From positions 62,001 to 126,000 of the forward strand of contig NZ_VCPE01000013.1 of NCBI RefSeq assembly GCF_005938105.1: a DNA stretch of 64,000 nt. The letters are read 5' to 3'. This stretch comes from Brucella haematophila. Lineage in GTDB: Bacteria; Pseudomonadota; Alphaproteobacteria; Rhizobiales; Rhizobiaceae. The first letter of the stretch is position 1, and each line of letters starts with the position of its first letter. A program made the position numbers and the translations under genes. Shown one piece after another: positions 18,582 through 29,901 of this stretch. The notes below the pieces were generated by a model. It saw only the letters and a program-made list of their open reading frames with translations. It searched no databases and was not told where the DNA came from.

Positions 18582-19832
18582 ATGCAAATCTCTCCCAACG
18601 CGGCAGCGCAAACTGCCGCGAACAGTGATGCGCGTCCGTCGCTCTCCACCTCCACACTTCTTCTGTTTGCCATTGCCAGCGGTCTTGCCGTTGCCAATGT
18701 CTATTTTGCGCATCCGTTGCTGGATGTGATGGCCGACGATATCGGACTGGACCGCTCCACAGCGGGACTGATCGTCGGTGCGAGTCAGATTGGCTACGGA
18801 CTGGGCCTCATCTTTCTGGTGCCGCTTGGCGACCTCTTCGACCGGCGCAAACTGATCGTCGCGCATTTCCTGCTGTCTTCGCTGACACTGGCAGCCGTCG
18901 GTATTGCCGGACAACCCGCCCTGCTCTTTCTCGCAATGGCTGCGACCGGCCTTCTTGCCGTGGTTACACAAGCGCTCGTGGCCTATGCGGCAAGCCTCGC
19001 GGAGCCGATGCGGCGTGGCCATGTCGTGGGGATTGTGACGAGCGGTATCGTACTAGGCATATTGCTCGCCCGCGCAGTTGCAGGCGCGCTGACCGACATT
19101 GGCGGCTGGCGCAGTGTCTATTTGAGTTCGGCAGTTGTTACCTTGCTGATCGGTCTCATGCTCTGGCGCAGCCTGCCGCGCCAAAAGCGACAAGCCGCTA
19201 GCGTTTCCTATCCGGCACTGATCCTGTCGCTCGCAACCCTGTTCAAAGAAGAACCAGTGCTGCGCATTCGCGCCATCATCGCCATGTTGATCTTTGCCGA
19301 TATCACCACCTTGCTCGCACCGTTGGTGATGCCGCTGAGTGCACCACCCTTTGAATTGAGCCATGCGGAGATCGGCCTGTTTGGCCTCGCGGGCGCTGCC
19401 GGAGCACTGGCTGCCTCGCGGGCCGGGAGTGCTGCGGATCGCGGCCATGCCCAGCGCATGACCGGCATAGCACTTGCGCTAATGCTGGTGGCATGGGCGC
19501 CCATTGCCCTGCTCGGGCAATCGCTGCTCTGGCTGATCGTCGGTGTGCTGATTATTGATTTCGGGCTTCAGGCGGTGCATGTGACCAATCAGGCAATGAT
19601 CTATCGTGTGCGTCCGGACGCGCAGAACCGGCTCACCGCCGCCTACATGGTTTTCTATTCCATAGGCAGCGCGAGCGGTTCAGCGATTTCAACCTGGGTC
19701 TATGCCCATGCGGGCTGGAACGGCGTGTGCCTGCTTGGCGCAGGCATAAGTCTCGTCACGCTGGTCTTCTGGGCAGCGACACTGAAAACAACACCGGAAA
19801 CCGCTACGCGCGCCGTAAGCTGCTCGGCTTAG
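18582..19832 (+). CDS. MFS transporter, probable drug/metabolite exporter
   Basis: 416-residue inner-membrane transporter with 12 predicted membrane segments. The motif A-type loop after TM2 reads PLGDLFDRRKLI (near residues 83-94), marking a proton-coupled major facilitator. It resembles YnfM-like or arabinose-efflux-type exporters. The ATG at 18582 has TGGAG 7 nt upstream. The divergent HxlR regulator suggests substrate-inducible efflux. The substrate cannot be read from sequence. Confidence 0.87.
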   Translation: MQISPNAAAQTAANSDARPSLSTSTLLLFAIASGLAVANVYFAHPLLDVMADDIGLDRSTAGLIVGASQIGYGLGLIFLVPLGDLFDRRKLIVAHFLLSSLTLAAVGIAGQPALLFLAMAATGLLAVVTQALVAYAASLAEPMRRGHVVGIVTSGIVLGILLARAVAGALTDIGGWRSVYLSSAVVTLLIGLMLWRSLPRQKRQAASVSYPALILSLATLFKEEPVLRIRAIIAMLIFADITTLLAPLVMPLSAPPFELSHAEIGLFGLAGAAGALAASRAGSAADRGHAQRMTGIALALMLVAWAPIALLGQSLLWLIVGVLIIDFGLQAVHVTNQAMIYRVRPDAQNRLTAAYMVFYSIGSASGSAISTWVYAHAGWNGVCLLGAGISLVTLVFWAATLKTTPETATRAVSCSA

Positions 19833-19941
19833 TACTACAGTTGCAAATTCGTCAGACCGTGGCGAAACGAGTGATTTTTGAGCACCGGAGCGCAGGAAAT
19901 TGCTCGTTGCAGACCGGCATCACGAAGAATGCAATGTAGTG

Positions 19942-21225
<1,284 letters not shown>

Positions 21226-21328
21226 TTAACTGGGTCTGCACTTATAAGGATTTCGATCTATATAATCACTTGCCGACGCATTGTCGCCCTCTCATTATGC
21301 GCGTCATCATAAACGAGGACGCCCGCCC

Positions 21329-22120
21329 ATGACCGACGCAACTGCCCGCAAAACCGCTATTGTCACCGGCTCCAATTCCGGGATCGGCCTTGGCATCGCC
21401 CATGCATTGGCAGCCGCGGGACACAACGTTGTGATCAATTCCTTCACCGACCGCGACGAAGATCATGCCCTTGCCCGCATGCTGGGCGAAGAACATGGCG
21501 CGAGCGTGGTCTATATCGCAGCCGATATGTCGAAGGGCGACGACTGTCGCAGGCTGGTCGCCGACAGCGTCAAGGCGTTCGGCAGCGCCGATATTCTGGT
21601 CAACAATGCAGGCATCCAGCATGTTGCGCCGGTGGAAGAGTTTCCGACCGAGCAATGGGACCGCATTATCGCGATCAACCTGACCTCGGCCTTCCATACA
21701 TCCGCGGCCGCCATCCCGCATATGCGTGCGGGCGGCTGGGGTCGCATCATCAATATCGCGTCCGCCCACGGACTGGTCGCCTCACCGTTCAAGTCGGCCT
21801 ATGTCGCTGCCAAACACGGCATTGTGGGCTTTACCAAGACACTGGCGCTGGAACTGGCGACGGCCAAAATCACTGCCAATTCCATCTGCCCCGGCTATGT
21901 GCTGACACCGCTTGTGGAGGCGCAGATTCCAGACCAGATGAAGGCCCACAACATGGATCGTGAAACGGTGATCCGCGAAGTGATGCTCGATAAACAGCCG
22001 ACGAAGGAATTCGTCACCACCGCACAGATCGGGGCGCTTGCAGCCTTCCTCGCCACGGATGCGGCCGCGCAGATCAATGGCGCGGCCCTGCCGGTTGAAG
22101 GCGGCTGGACTGCTGAGTAA
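21329..22120 (+). CDS. bdhA: 3-hydroxybutyrate dehydrogenase (short-chain dehydrogenase)
   Basis: 263-residue SDR that interconverts D-3-hydroxybutyrate and acetoacetate with NAD. The Rossmann motif is TGSNSGIGLGIA (residues 14-25), with NNAGIQHVAPVEEFP next, and the catalytic Ser and Tyr-x3-Lys are in NIASAHGLVASPFKSAYVAAK. That last stretch and CPGYVLTPLVEAQI are typical of BdhA rather than generic SDRs. The ATG at 21329 follows GAGGACG. It links polyhydroxybutyrate breakdown to acetoacetyl-CoA and the nearby thiolase. Confidence 0.92.
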   Translation: MTDATARKTAIVTGSNSGIGLGIAHALAAAGHNVVINSFTDRDEDHALARMLGEEHGASVVYIAADMSKGDDCRRLVADSVKAFGSADILVNNAGIQHVAPVEEFPTEQWDRIIAINLTSAFHTSAAAIPHMRAGGWGRIINIASAHGLVASPFKSAYVAAKHGIVGFTKTLALELATAKITANSICPGYVLTPLVEAQIPDQMKAHNMDRETVIREVMLDKQPTKEFVTTAQIGALAAFLATDAAAQINGAALPVEGGWTAE

Positions 22121-22136
22121 ACAGGTCTATCCATTT

Positions 22137-22237
22137 GTTTTCACGCATTGTCCTACGCATCGAAGCGGGATTAGAAATCAGTCCAGTGAACTGATTTCCC
22201 CGCGTAGGCGCTTCGCACTTTTGCTGGAAATGCTCTA
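22137..22237 (+). repeat. Dispersed intergenic repeat, family A (copy 1)
   Basis: Starts TTTTCACGCATTGTCC and ends TTTTGCTGGAAATGCTCTAA. The same frame of words recurs at 29321-29375 and 41166-41233. This copy has an inserted hairpin GAAATCAG...CTGATTTC. Confidence 0.6.
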
Positions 22238-23425
22238 ATGCTTCTGGTCGGCGTAACGAGCGAGACTGGAAAAGGCGAGCACTACCAGAAGCAGTGCTGG
22301 CAGCGCGATGAACACCACACCGAAACCGCTATGGCTGGCGACAAAGCCGATCAGTGATGGGGCCACCAGCATGCCGGAATAGCCAAGCGTCGTTGCAATC
22401 GACAGGCCGACGCTTGGGTTTACGCCCGGCATGTTACCCGCCATAGAGAAGGCAATCGGCACCATGTTGGAAATGCCGATGCCGCAAATGGCAAAACCGA
22501 CCAGCGACACATAAGGATCGGTGGAAAAACCGACGATCAACATGCCGATAATGGCAATCACCGTGCAGGCGCGGAGCGTCCGCACTGCGCCGAAACGGTC
22601 GCGCACCAGATCGCCCGCAAAGCGCATCACCGCCATGGAGAACGAGAAGGCCGCAAAGCCGAAGCCCGCCAGCGTCACCGACGCGCCCAGATCCTGACGC
22701 ATATGATAGGCGCTCCAGTCGATGATGGCCCCTTCCGGCACCATCGAAAACAAAGCCATCACACCAACCAGCCAGGGCAGCGGATTGCGCGGCAAGGTCA
22801 GCTTCTGCTTCTCGCCGCTCGGGTGATGGAACTTGTCGGCAATGACTGATGGCCACGCGACCGCGATCAGCACCGCTGCAACAACGGTCGACACCAGCGC
22901 ATGAACGGTCGAGCCGAACTGCGCGATGAGAAAGCCGCCACTGGCCGCGCCGATAAGCCCGCCGAGGCTCCAGAAGGCATGACAGGACGACATGATGGCA
23001 CGACGCATGGATTTTTCCACGGCGACCGCATTGGCATTCATCGCCACATCCATCGCAGCCATCGTACCGCCGAAATAGAACATCACGATCACGGCGGTGA
23101 CAACATTCGGCACCAAGGCAATGATCAGCAGCGCCGGAATGAAGGCGATCGCGAAAATGCGCACCACCGCACCGGAACCACGCTGCGCCGATAAAGCGCC
23201 TGCCACCGGCATCATGGACAGCGAACCGATGCCGAAGACGAGGATCATCAGTCCCATGCCCGCACTATCCAGCCCAAGGCGTGCGGCAAATTCAGGAATT
23301 TTCGGAGCCCAACCACCGAAAATATAGCCGTTTGCCAGAAAGAGCAGCGCAACAGCAATACGCTCTTTGGTGATCATCGGCGCGCGCGACGGCGCGGTAT
23401 CTTCCCGTCCGGAAACCTGTTCCAT
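22235..23425 (-). CDS. MFS transporter (YbjJ-like)
   Basis: 396-residue, 12-segment major facilitator with 'ANGYIFGGWAPKIPEFAARLGLDSAGMGLMIL' near the start (each half of that phrase typical of YbjJ/FucP-like permeases). The ATG at 23425 is preceded by GAGGG. It overlaps the end of the DeoR gene by position order only a few bases apart on the same strand, so the two form one operon. A DeoR partner usually signals a sugar or sugar-derivative substrate, but none can be named. Confidence 0.85.
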   Translation of the reverse strand: MEQVSGREDTAPSRAPMITKERIAVALLFLANGYIFGGWAPKIPEFAARLGLDSAGMGLMILVFGIGSLSMMPVAGALSAQRGSGAVVRIFAIAFIPALLIIALVPNVVTAVIVMFYFGGTMAAMDVAMNANAVAVEKSMRRAIMSSCHAFWSLGGLIGAASGGFLIAQFGSTVHALVSTVVAAVLIAVAWPSVIADKFHHPSGEKQKLTLPRNPLPWLVGVMALFSMVPEGAIIDWSAYHMRQDLGASVTLAGFGFAAFSFSMAVMRFAGDLVRDRFGAVRTLRACTVIAIIGMLIVGFSTDPYVSLVGFAICGIGISNMVPIAFSMAGNMPGVNPSVGLSIATTLGYSGMLVAPSLIGFVASHSGFGVVFIALPALLLVVLAFSSLARYADQKH

Positions 23426-23432
23426 ATTTCCC

Positions 23433-24218
23433 TCAGCCACGGCCTGCTGCCGCGCGTAGTATATTCACGCTCGCCGCAACAAAGGGCGCGAGCAATTCTT
23501 CATCGGCATCCTGTTCGACAGCCATGACGCCGACATCGTCCAGTGAGATGACATCGTGCGCTGCGACAGTGCCAAGCTTGTCATTGGTGATTGCCAGTAC
23601 GACAGACCGGCTGCGGCTGGCAATGGTGCGCTTGAACTCGGCATCGTCCAGAAAAAGCGCCGTGACGCCGATTTCCGCCGCAACACCGCAGGCGCCCAGC
23701 ACACAAAGATCGGGACGCAACAATTCCGCATCACGCAAGGCGCGTGCGCCAACCGCAGCACTGACACGGCGATCAATCGGCCCGCCGATCATGATGAGTT
23801 CAATATCGGGCGCAGCAAGCAGAATAGTGGCAATCGACGGCGTATTCGTGACAAGTGTCATCGCCTTGCCGCGTTCTACCAAAAGCCGCGCCAAAGCCGT
23901 ATTGACCGAGGAGGCATCCAGAAACACCGTCATGCCCGGCTCGATCAGGCCGAGCAGTACATCCGCCAGCGCCGCCTTGGCCTCCGTGCGCTCCACATCG
24001 CGCTCAGCCAGCGACAGCGATGACGGTGCAGCTTTCAGAGCGCCGCCGTAAACACGCTTGCACAGACCCGCAGCCGCCATTTCGCGCAAGTCGCGCCGGA
24101 TCGTATCTTCCGACACGCCAAAGCTCTCGGCCAGCTCAGCCGCCAGCACACGGCCAGACTGCTGCAACAGGTCCTGAATACGCGCCTGTCTTTCGTGAAG
24201 CAAAAGTTCCGTCGCCAC
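23433..24218 (-). CDS. DeoR-family transcriptional regulator
   Basis: 261-residue DeoR regulator. The N-terminal HTH is ERQARIQDLLQQSGRVLAAELAESF followed by GVSEDTIRRDLREMAAAGL. The C-terminal ribose-isomerase-like sensor domain has TVFLDASSVNTALARLL and TLVTNTPSIATIL, which normally binds a sugar phosphate. The start is GTG, with AGGAG 6 nt upstream. It is the first gene of a two-gene operon with the MFS transporter and has a tandem repeat just upstream, suggesting autoregulation. Confidence 0.92.
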   Translation of the reverse strand: MATELLLHERQARIQDLLQQSGRVLAAELAESFGVSEDTIRRDLREMAAAGLCKRVYGGALKAAPSSLSLAERDVERTEAKAALADVLLGLIEPGMTVFLDASSVNTALARLLVERGKAMTLVTNTPSIATILLAAPDIELIMIGGPIDRRVSAAVGARALRDAELLRPDLCVLGACGVAAEIGVTALFLDDAEFKRTIASRSRSVVLAITNDKLGTVAAHDVISLDDVGVMAVEQDADEELLAPFVAASVNILRAAAGRG

Positions 24219-24234
24219 TTGTTTCTCCTAACAC

Positions 24235-24269
24235 GCATAAACATGCATAAATCGGCATAAACATGCATA
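24235..24269. promoter_or_regulatory. Tandem direct repeat, candidate DeoR operator
   Basis: GCATAAACATGCATA occurs twice, at 24235-24249 and 24255-24269, exactly 20 bp (about two helical turns) apart. It lies 17-51 bp upstream of the DeoR start, a position suited to autorepression. Confidence 0.6.
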
Positions 24270-24300
24270 CCAGAATTTGCGCGTACTGCAAGCGCAAACA

Positions 24301-24332
24301 AAATGCCGCGCCTTTTAAGGGGCGCGGCATTT
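24301..24332 (-). terminator. Terminator of pyruvate carboxylase gene
   Basis: AAATGCCGCGCC (24301-24312) and GGCGCGGCATTT (24321-24332) form a perfect 12-bp stem. The minus strand continues with TTTTGTTT. Confidence 0.9.
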
Positions 24333-24367
24333 TCAATATCGGTGGTCAGAGGAATAGGCTTCTCTTT

Positions 24368-24461
24368 CCCTCATCCTGAGGAGCCGTTGAAAACGGCATC
24401 TCGAAGGGCGAGGGAAACGCACAGCGCCTGCCCTCGTCCTTCGACAAGCTCAGGATGAGGG
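24368..24461. repeat. Palindromic intergenic repeat (RIME-like), copy 1
   Basis: Begins CCCTCATCCTGAGG and ends CTCAGGATGAGGG, with an inner CCTTCGACAAGCTCAGG word common in rhizobial intergenic mosaic repeats. A second copy is at 61256-61366. Confidence 0.7.
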
Positions 24462-24514
24462 GGAAGCGTGGTGCACATGGAGCTTGAAATCATCCGGCTC
24501 GGGCTGAACGCAAA

Positions 24515-27500
24515 CTATTCCGAATACACAATCAGCAGATCCTTCGCGTCGATCTGCTCGCCGGGCCGTACCAGCACTTCGGCAATGGTGCCGTCGCGCT
24601 CGGCATGAATGGCCGTTTCCATCTTCATCGCTTCGATGGAGAGCAGCACGTCGCCCTGCGAAACCTTCTGGCCACTGGCGACGGCAACCGTCGAGATGAC
24701 ACCCGGCATCGGCGCGCCGACCTGATTGTCATTACCGGTTTCCACCTTGCGGCGGACACCGCCCGAGGCGCCCTTGGCGCGGTTCGGCACCTTGATACGG
24801 CGCGGCTGACCGTTCAGTTCGAAGAACACGGTGACCATGCCCTTTTCGTCGGTCTCGCTCATCGCCTGATTGACGATCACCAGCGTCTTGCCACGTTCCA
24901 GATCGACAAAGACTTCTTCCTCCGGCTTGAGGCCGTAGAAATAAACCGGTGTCGGCAGAACACTTGTCGGACCGTAGGTTTCCTGTGCGGCGGCGAAATC
25001 CGTGAATACTTTCGGATACATCAGCGCCGAAGCAAACTCCTGATCGTCGATCTTGCGACCCACGGTTTCCTCAAACCCGTTACGCTCCGCATCGAGATCG
25101 GCGGCAGGCAGCAGCGAGCCGGGACGCACAGTGAACGGCTTTTCGCTTTTCAGCACTTTTTTCTGAAGCGCCGCCGGCCAGCCCGAAGGCGGCTGTCCGA
25201 GATCACCGCGCATCATCGACACCACGGAATCCGGGAAGGCGATATCCTTGTCCGGGTTCTCGACATCGCTGACATCCAGATCCTGGCTGACCATCATCAG
25301 CGCCATATCGCCCACCACCTTGGAGGACGGCGTGACCTTGACGATATCGCCAAACATGCGGTTCACATCGGCATAGGCCTGCGCCACTTCATGCCAGCGG
25401 GTTTCAAGTCCGAGCGAACGCGCCTGTTCCTTGAGATTGGTGAACTGACCGCCCGGCATTTCATGCAGATAGACTTCCGAAGCTGGTCCCTTGAGGTCAC
25501 TTTCAAAGCCCGCATACTGATTGCGCACAGCTTCCCAATAGAAGGAAATGCGGCGGATCGATTCCGGATCGAGACCCGGATCACGCTCGGCACCGTGCAG
25601 TGCTTCCACGATGGAGCCAAGGCAAGGCTGCGATGTATTGCCGGACAAGGCATCCATGGCAGCATCGACCACATCGACGCCCGCATCCACGGCTGCCAGC
25701 ACCGTCGCAGCGGAAATGCCGGACGTGTCATGGGTGTGGAAATGGATCGGCAGATCGGTTTCTTCACGCAGCGCCTTGAACAGCACCCGCGCCGCAGCAG
25801 GCTTCAACAAGCCCGCCATATCCTTGACGGCGATGATATGCGCGCCTGCCTTTTCGACCTCTTTCGCCAGATTGACGTAATATTTGAGGTCATACTTGGC
25901 GCGTTCGGGGTTCAGAATATCGCCGGTGTAGCAGATGGCCGCTTCGCAGAGTTTGTTTTCCTCCAGCACCGCATCCATCGAGACGCGCATGTTCTCAACC
26001 CAGTTGAGGCTGTCGAACACGCGGAACAAATCGATGCCGCCACGCGCGGCTTCCCGCACGAAATACTTCACCACATTATCCGGATAGGACTTGTAGCCAA
26101 CGCCATTGGCACCACGCAGCAGCATTTGCAGAAGCAGATTCGGCGCGCCTTCGCGCACCTGCGCCAGACGTTCCCACGGATCTTCGGTCAGGAAGCGCAT
26201 CGACACGTCGAAGGTCGCCCCGCCCCAGCATTCCAGCGAGAACAGGTTTGGCAGCGCCTGCGCATAGGTATTGGCAATGCGCGCAATGTCATAGGTGCGC
26301 ACACGCGTGGCCAGCAGCGACTGATGGCCGTCACGCATCGTCGTATCGGTGACCAGAACGCGCTTTTCATTGCGCACCCATTCGGCAAACTTCTTCGGTC
26401 CGAGACTGTCCAGAAGCTGCTTGGTGCCATCCGCAACCGGCGTGTCGCCAAACCACGGCACGCGCGGCTTTGCAGCATCCTTAGCCGGCTTGGCACGTCC
26501 CTTGGTTTCCGGATGACCGTTCACGGTCACATCGGCAATATAGGTCAGAAGCTTGGTGGCGCGGTCCTGTCGCTTTACCTGCTCGAACAGTTCCGGCGTC
26601 GTGTCGATGAAGCGCGTCGTATAGTCATTCGACAGGAATTTCGGATGATTGATGATCGCTTCAAGGAAGGTGAGGTTTGTGGCCACACCGCGAATACGGA
26701 ATTCACGCAGTGCGCGATCCATGCGACGGATGGCTTCCAGCGGCGTCGCGCCCGAAGCCGTGACCTTCACCAGCAGCGGATCGTAATAGCGCGTGATGAA
26801 CGCGCCCGAATAGGCCGTGCCGCCATCAAGGCGAATGCCGAAGCCCGAGGCCGAACGGTAAGCCTGAATGCGCCCGTAATCGGGGATGAAGTTCTGTTCC
26901 GGATCTTCCGTCGTGATACGGCATTGGAGGGCATGGCCGTTGAGACGAATATCTTCCTGACGCGGTACGCCTGATTCCGGCGTGCCAATGGCAAAACCTT
27001 CCAGAATATGGATCTGCGCCTTGACGATATCGATGCCAGTCACCTGCTCGGTGACGGTATGCTCAACCTGAATACGCGGATTGACCTCGATGAAATAGAA
27101 CTTGCCGCTATCGGCATCCATCAGGAATTCCACCGTGCCCGCGCCGATATAATCGGTCGCATGCGCGATCTTCAGGCCATAATCTGCCAGTTCCTGACGC
27201 TGCGCGTCGTTGAGATAAGGGGCTGGCGCCCGCTCGACAACTTTCTGGTTGCGCCGCTGGATGGAGCAGTCGCGCTCGAACAGATGCACGGCATTGCCAT
27301 GCGTATCGCCCAGAATCTGCACTTCAACATGGCGGGCGCGTTCAATCAGCTTTTCGAGATAGACCTCGTCCTTGCCGAAAGCCGCCTTGGCTTCGCGCTT
27401 GGCTTCCGTGACCTCGCGGGCAATATCGGCTTCCGAGCGGATGGCGCGCATGCCGCGACCGCCGCCGCCCCAGCTTGCCTTGAGCATGACCGGATAACCG

Positions 27501-27976
27501 ACCTGCGCCGCAAGCTTCTTGACCTCTTCCATATCGTCCGGCAGCGGATCGGTGGCTGGCACCACCGGCACGCCAATTTCGATGGCCAGATTGCGCGCAG
27601 CAACCTTGTTGCCGAGACGGCGCATGGTTTCCGGCTTCGGCCCAATGAAGATGATGCCGTTTTCGGCACAGGCTTCGGCGAATTCCGGGCTTTCCGACAG
27701 AAGGCCATAGCCCGGATGAATAGCATCTGCCCCCGAAAGCTTGGCGACGCGGATGATCTCATCGATCGACAGATAGCTTTCGATCGGCCCCAGATCGCGG
27801 GCCAGATGCGGCCCGCGCCCGACCTGATAGCTCTCGTCCGCTTTAAAGCGATGCAGGGAAAGTTTGTCCTCCTCAGCCCATATGGCCACCGTTTTGAGCC
27901 CAAGCTCATTGGCGGCGCGGAATACGCGAATTGCGATTTCGGATCGATTGGCGACCAGAATTTTCCTGATAGGCAA
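24515..27976 (-). CDS. pyc: Pyruvate carboxylase
   Basis: 1153-residue, single-chain, biotin-dependent enzyme converting pyruvate and bicarbonate to oxaloacetate. Order of domains: biotin carboxylase (about 1-460, ATP-grasp loop KASWGGGGRGMR near 165), carboxyltransferase (about 545-830, RDGHQSLLATRVRT), allosteric/linker region, and biotin carrier with the AMKMET motif, biotinyl Lys1118. The start is TTG with AGGGAGA 9 nt upstream. It replenishes the TCA cycle and supports growth on C3 substrates. Transcribed alone, with a strong terminator. Confidence 0.97.
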   Translation of the reverse strand: MPIRKILVANRSEIAIRVFRAANELGLKTVAIWAEEDKLSLHRFKADESYQVGRGPHLARDLGPIESYLSIDEIIRVAKLSGADAIHPGYGLLSESPEFAEACAENGIIFIGPKPETMRRLGNKVAARNLAIEIGVPVVPATDPLPDDMEEVKKLAAQVGYPVMLKASWGGGGRGMRAIRSEADIAREVTEAKREAKAAFGKDEVYLEKLIERARHVEVQILGDTHGNAVHLFERDCSIQRRNQKVVERAPAPYLNDAQRQELADYGLKIAHATDYIGAGTVEFLMDADSGKFYFIEVNPRIQVEHTVTEQVTGIDIVKAQIHILEGFAIGTPESGVPRQEDIRLNGHALQCRITTEDPEQNFIPDYGRIQAYRSASGFGIRLDGGTAYSGAFITRYYDPLLVKVTASGATPLEAIRRMDRALREFRIRGVATNLTFLEAIINHPKFLSNDYTTRFIDTTPELFEQVKRQDRATKLLTYIADVTVNGHPETKGRAKPAKDAAKPRVPWFGDTPVADGTKQLLDSLGPKKFAEWVRNEKRVLVTDTTMRDGHQSLLATRVRTYDIARIANTYAQALPNLFSLECWGGATFDVSMRFLTEDPWERLAQVREGAPNLLLQMLLRGANGVGYKSYPDNVVKYFVREAARGGIDLFRVFDSLNWVENMRVSMDAVLEENKLCEAAICYTGDILNPERAKYDLKYYVNLAKEVEKAGAHIIAVKDMAGLLKPAAARVLFKALREETDLPIHFHTHDTSGISAATVLAAVDAGVDVVDAAMDALSGNTSQPCLGSIVEALHGAERDPGLDPESIRRISFYWEAVRNQYAGFESDLKGPASEVYLHEMPGGQFTNLKEQARSLGLETRWHEVAQAYADVNRMFGDIVKVTPSSKVVGDMALMMVSQDLDVSDVENPDKDIAFPDSVVSMMRGDLGQPPSGWPAALQKKVLKSEKPFTVRPGSLLPAADLDAERNGFEETVGRKIDDQEFASALMYPKVFTDFAAAQETYGPTSVLPTPVYFYGLKPEEEVFVDLERGKTLVIVNQAMSETDEKGMVTVFFELNGQPRRIKVPNRAKGASGGVRRKVETGNDNQVGAPMPGVISTVAVASGQKVSQGDVLLSIEAMKMETAIHAERDGTIAEVLVRPGEQIDAKDLLIVYSE

Positions 27977-28071
27977 GGCAGATCTCCCTTACTGCAATGA
28001 CGAAGGCGCCATTGCTTACCCTGCAATAGGATCAAGCGCAAACAAACTGTGCAACCGCCAATTAAAAACAA

Positions 28072-28096
28072 AATGCCCGACCAAAAGCCGGGCATT
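28072..28096 (-). terminator. Terminator of first BCAA-binding protein gene
   Basis: AATGCCCG (28072-28079) pairs with CGGGCATT (28089-28096), with T-rich minus-strand sequence beyond. Confidence 0.8.
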
Positions 28097-28139
28097 CTGA
28101 TTAATTTTATAGCAATTTATGCCAATATATCAGGCAACA

Positions 28140-29255
28140 TTACTTCTGGAAGTAGTTATACTTGCCGTCTTCACCCTTGCGCCACTCGAACATGACGTAA
28201 GGCGAAAGGCTTGGATCACCCTTCTTGTCGAAAGAGATTTCACCAAGAACAGTCTTGAACGGACCCTTGTCCTTCATTGCGGTTGCAACTTCCTGCGGAT
28301 CGTTGCTGCCAGCTGCATTGGCGGCGCTGACCAGCGACTGCACACCGGCATAAGCGTAGAAGGTATAGGCTTCCGGCTCAAACCCCTTGTCGCGGAACGC
28401 CTTGATGAGTTCAGCATTCGACTTGTCGTCGCGCGGGTCCGGGCCGAAGGTGTTCATGACGCCAGCCACTGCATCACCGGCAATCGAAGCCAGTTCGTTG
28501 GAGACGATGCCGTCACCCGAAATGAACTGCGCCTTGAGGCCCTGATCGGCCATCTGACGGATCAGAAGACCAGCTTCCGGGTGCATGCCACCCCAATAGA
28601 CAGCGGTGATGCCAGCAGCCTTCATCTTGGAAATCAGCGCCGAGAAATCCTTGTCGCCCTGGTTCACGCCTTCATAAAGCGTTTCCTTCATGCCGTTCTC
28701 GTTGAGCGACTTCTTGGTCTCATCGGCGAGGCCCTGACCATAAGGCGTCTTGTCGTGCAGGATGGCAACCTTGCCGTCCTTGTAATGGTCGGCCATGTAC
28801 TTGCCGGCAACGATACCCTGCTGGTCATCACGACGGCAGGTGCGGAAGGTGTTCCACAGTTCACGCTCGGTGAAGGTCGGGTTGGTTGTTCCCGGTGCGA
28901 TCATCAGCACGCCGTTTTCGGCATAGATGTCCGAAGTCGGAATGCTGACGCCGGAATTGAAGTGACCGATGACAAACTGAACGCCATCGCCAACGAACTT
29001 GTTGGCAACCGAAATGCCCTGCTTCGGGTCGGCGGCATCATCGCCATAGACGATGCTGATCTTTTCGCCATTCATGCCGCCCTTGGCATTGGCTTCCGCG
29101 ACAGCGGCTTCAACACCGCGCTTGATCTGTTCGCCAAAGGCTGCCTGGCTACCGGTCAAAGGTGCGCCAACACCAACCATCACATCGGCAAAGGCTGCGC
29201 CGCCAAAAGCGACCAGAGCCGAAAGGCAAACGCCGCAGAACAAAGACTTTTTCAT
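28140..29255 (-). CDS. livJ: Branched-chain amino acid ABC transporter, substrate-binding protein (paralogue 1)
   Basis: 371-residue periplasmic binding protein of the LivJ/LivK type. The signal peptide is [19 protein letters not shown] through AFA (about 23 residues), followed by [18 protein letters not shown], the classic binding-protein opening. The ATG at 29255 has GGGAG about 9 nt upstream. It is strongly similar to the next gene over its whole length, so the two are a tandem duplication. It lies apart from the livHMGF operon and has its own terminator, probably giving separate expression levels. Confidence 0.92.
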   Translation of the reverse strand: MKKSLFCGVCLSALVAFGGAAFADVMVGVGAPLTGSQAAFGEQIKRGVEAAVAEANAKGGMNGEKISIVYGDDAADPKQGISVANKFVGDGVQFVIGHFNSGVSIPTSDIYAENGVLMIAPGTTNPTFTERELWNTFRTCRRDDQQGIVAGKYMADHYKDGKVAILHDKTPYGQGLADETKKSLNENGMKETLYEGVNQGDKDFSALISKMKAAGITAVYWGGMHPEAGLLIRQMADQGLKAQFISGDGIVSNELASIAGDAVAGVMNTFGPDPRDDKSNAELIKAFRDKGFEPEAYTFYAYAGVQSLVSAANAAGSNDPQEVATAMKDKGPFKTVLGEISFDKKGDPSLSPYVMFEWRKGEDGKYNYFQK

Positions 29256-29320
29256 TTCGATTACTCCCACTTCAAACGTTTCCAGTGAAAACCAACCCAC
29301 CGGCACCGCTCTGTCTCATT

Positions 29321-29375
29321 GTTTTCACGCATTATCCGACGCAAAACCGCTGCGCAGTTTTGCCCGGAAATGCTC
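29321..29375 (+). repeat. Dispersed intergenic repeat, family A (copy 2)
   Basis: Shares TTTTCACGCATTATCCGACG and CGGAAATGCTCAAAG with the copies at 22137 and 41166. Confidence 0.6.
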
Positions 29376-29849
29376 AAAGCACCCTGCCGCCAGACAACTA
29401 TCCCGGCGACCAAATGCGAATTGGAAAGCGCACTCCCGGCAGGAATCGCAGCCGAAGCGGCAGACCGTATGAGAAAACCGATATTCCATATGCCCGTTTC
29501 CGGGCGCAGCTTGGGGGAAATAAAACACCTCCGCCCGAATGATCGGCCTCCTCCCCAGAAGGCGAGATTGAGCGTAGAGAATCACACTACGCGAAATCAC
29601 ATAGACAGGTAAATTCGCAGAGACATAAAAGTAAAGCGTAGAAATCGCCTACTTTCGGCGTTTTCCGCATGAGTTTATGCGGCTACGGCGGCTTCCGTAA
29701 AATCGCCTCTGCCATAATCGACGCAACTCATTGTTTCGAATAGATATTCCATTCTCCAGACCGCACACGTCTATCAACGCAATGCGGTATAACCCATCAA
29801 TAAGAGTCAGCTACTTTTTACAGACCTATATTAGATGCGAGAAAGCAAA

Positions 29850-29875
29850 AATGCCCGGCACGATGGCCGGGCATT
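29850..29875 (-). terminator. Terminator of second BCAA-binding protein gene
   Basis: ATGCCCGGC (29851-29859), 6-nt loop and GCCGGGCAT (29866-29874), with TTTTTGC on the minus strand. It closely resembles the terminator of the paralogue. Confidence 0.9.
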
Positions 29876-29901
29876 TCCAGTTACGCAATAATGCTGCGTT
29901 A

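Larger units (their letters stand above)
29256..29901. other. Intergenic stretch between the two binding-protein genes
   Basis: 646 bp. It holds a family A dispersed repeat (29321-29375), the terminator of the second gene (29850-29875) and presumably the promoter of the first. The short open frames seen here lack ribosome binding sites and family resemblance. I found no gene. Confidence 0.4.

Noticed and set aside
24605-26974. 789-residue plus-strand open frame
   Set aside because: Antisense to pyruvate carboxylase, with a His/Arg-rich composition typical of mirror frames.
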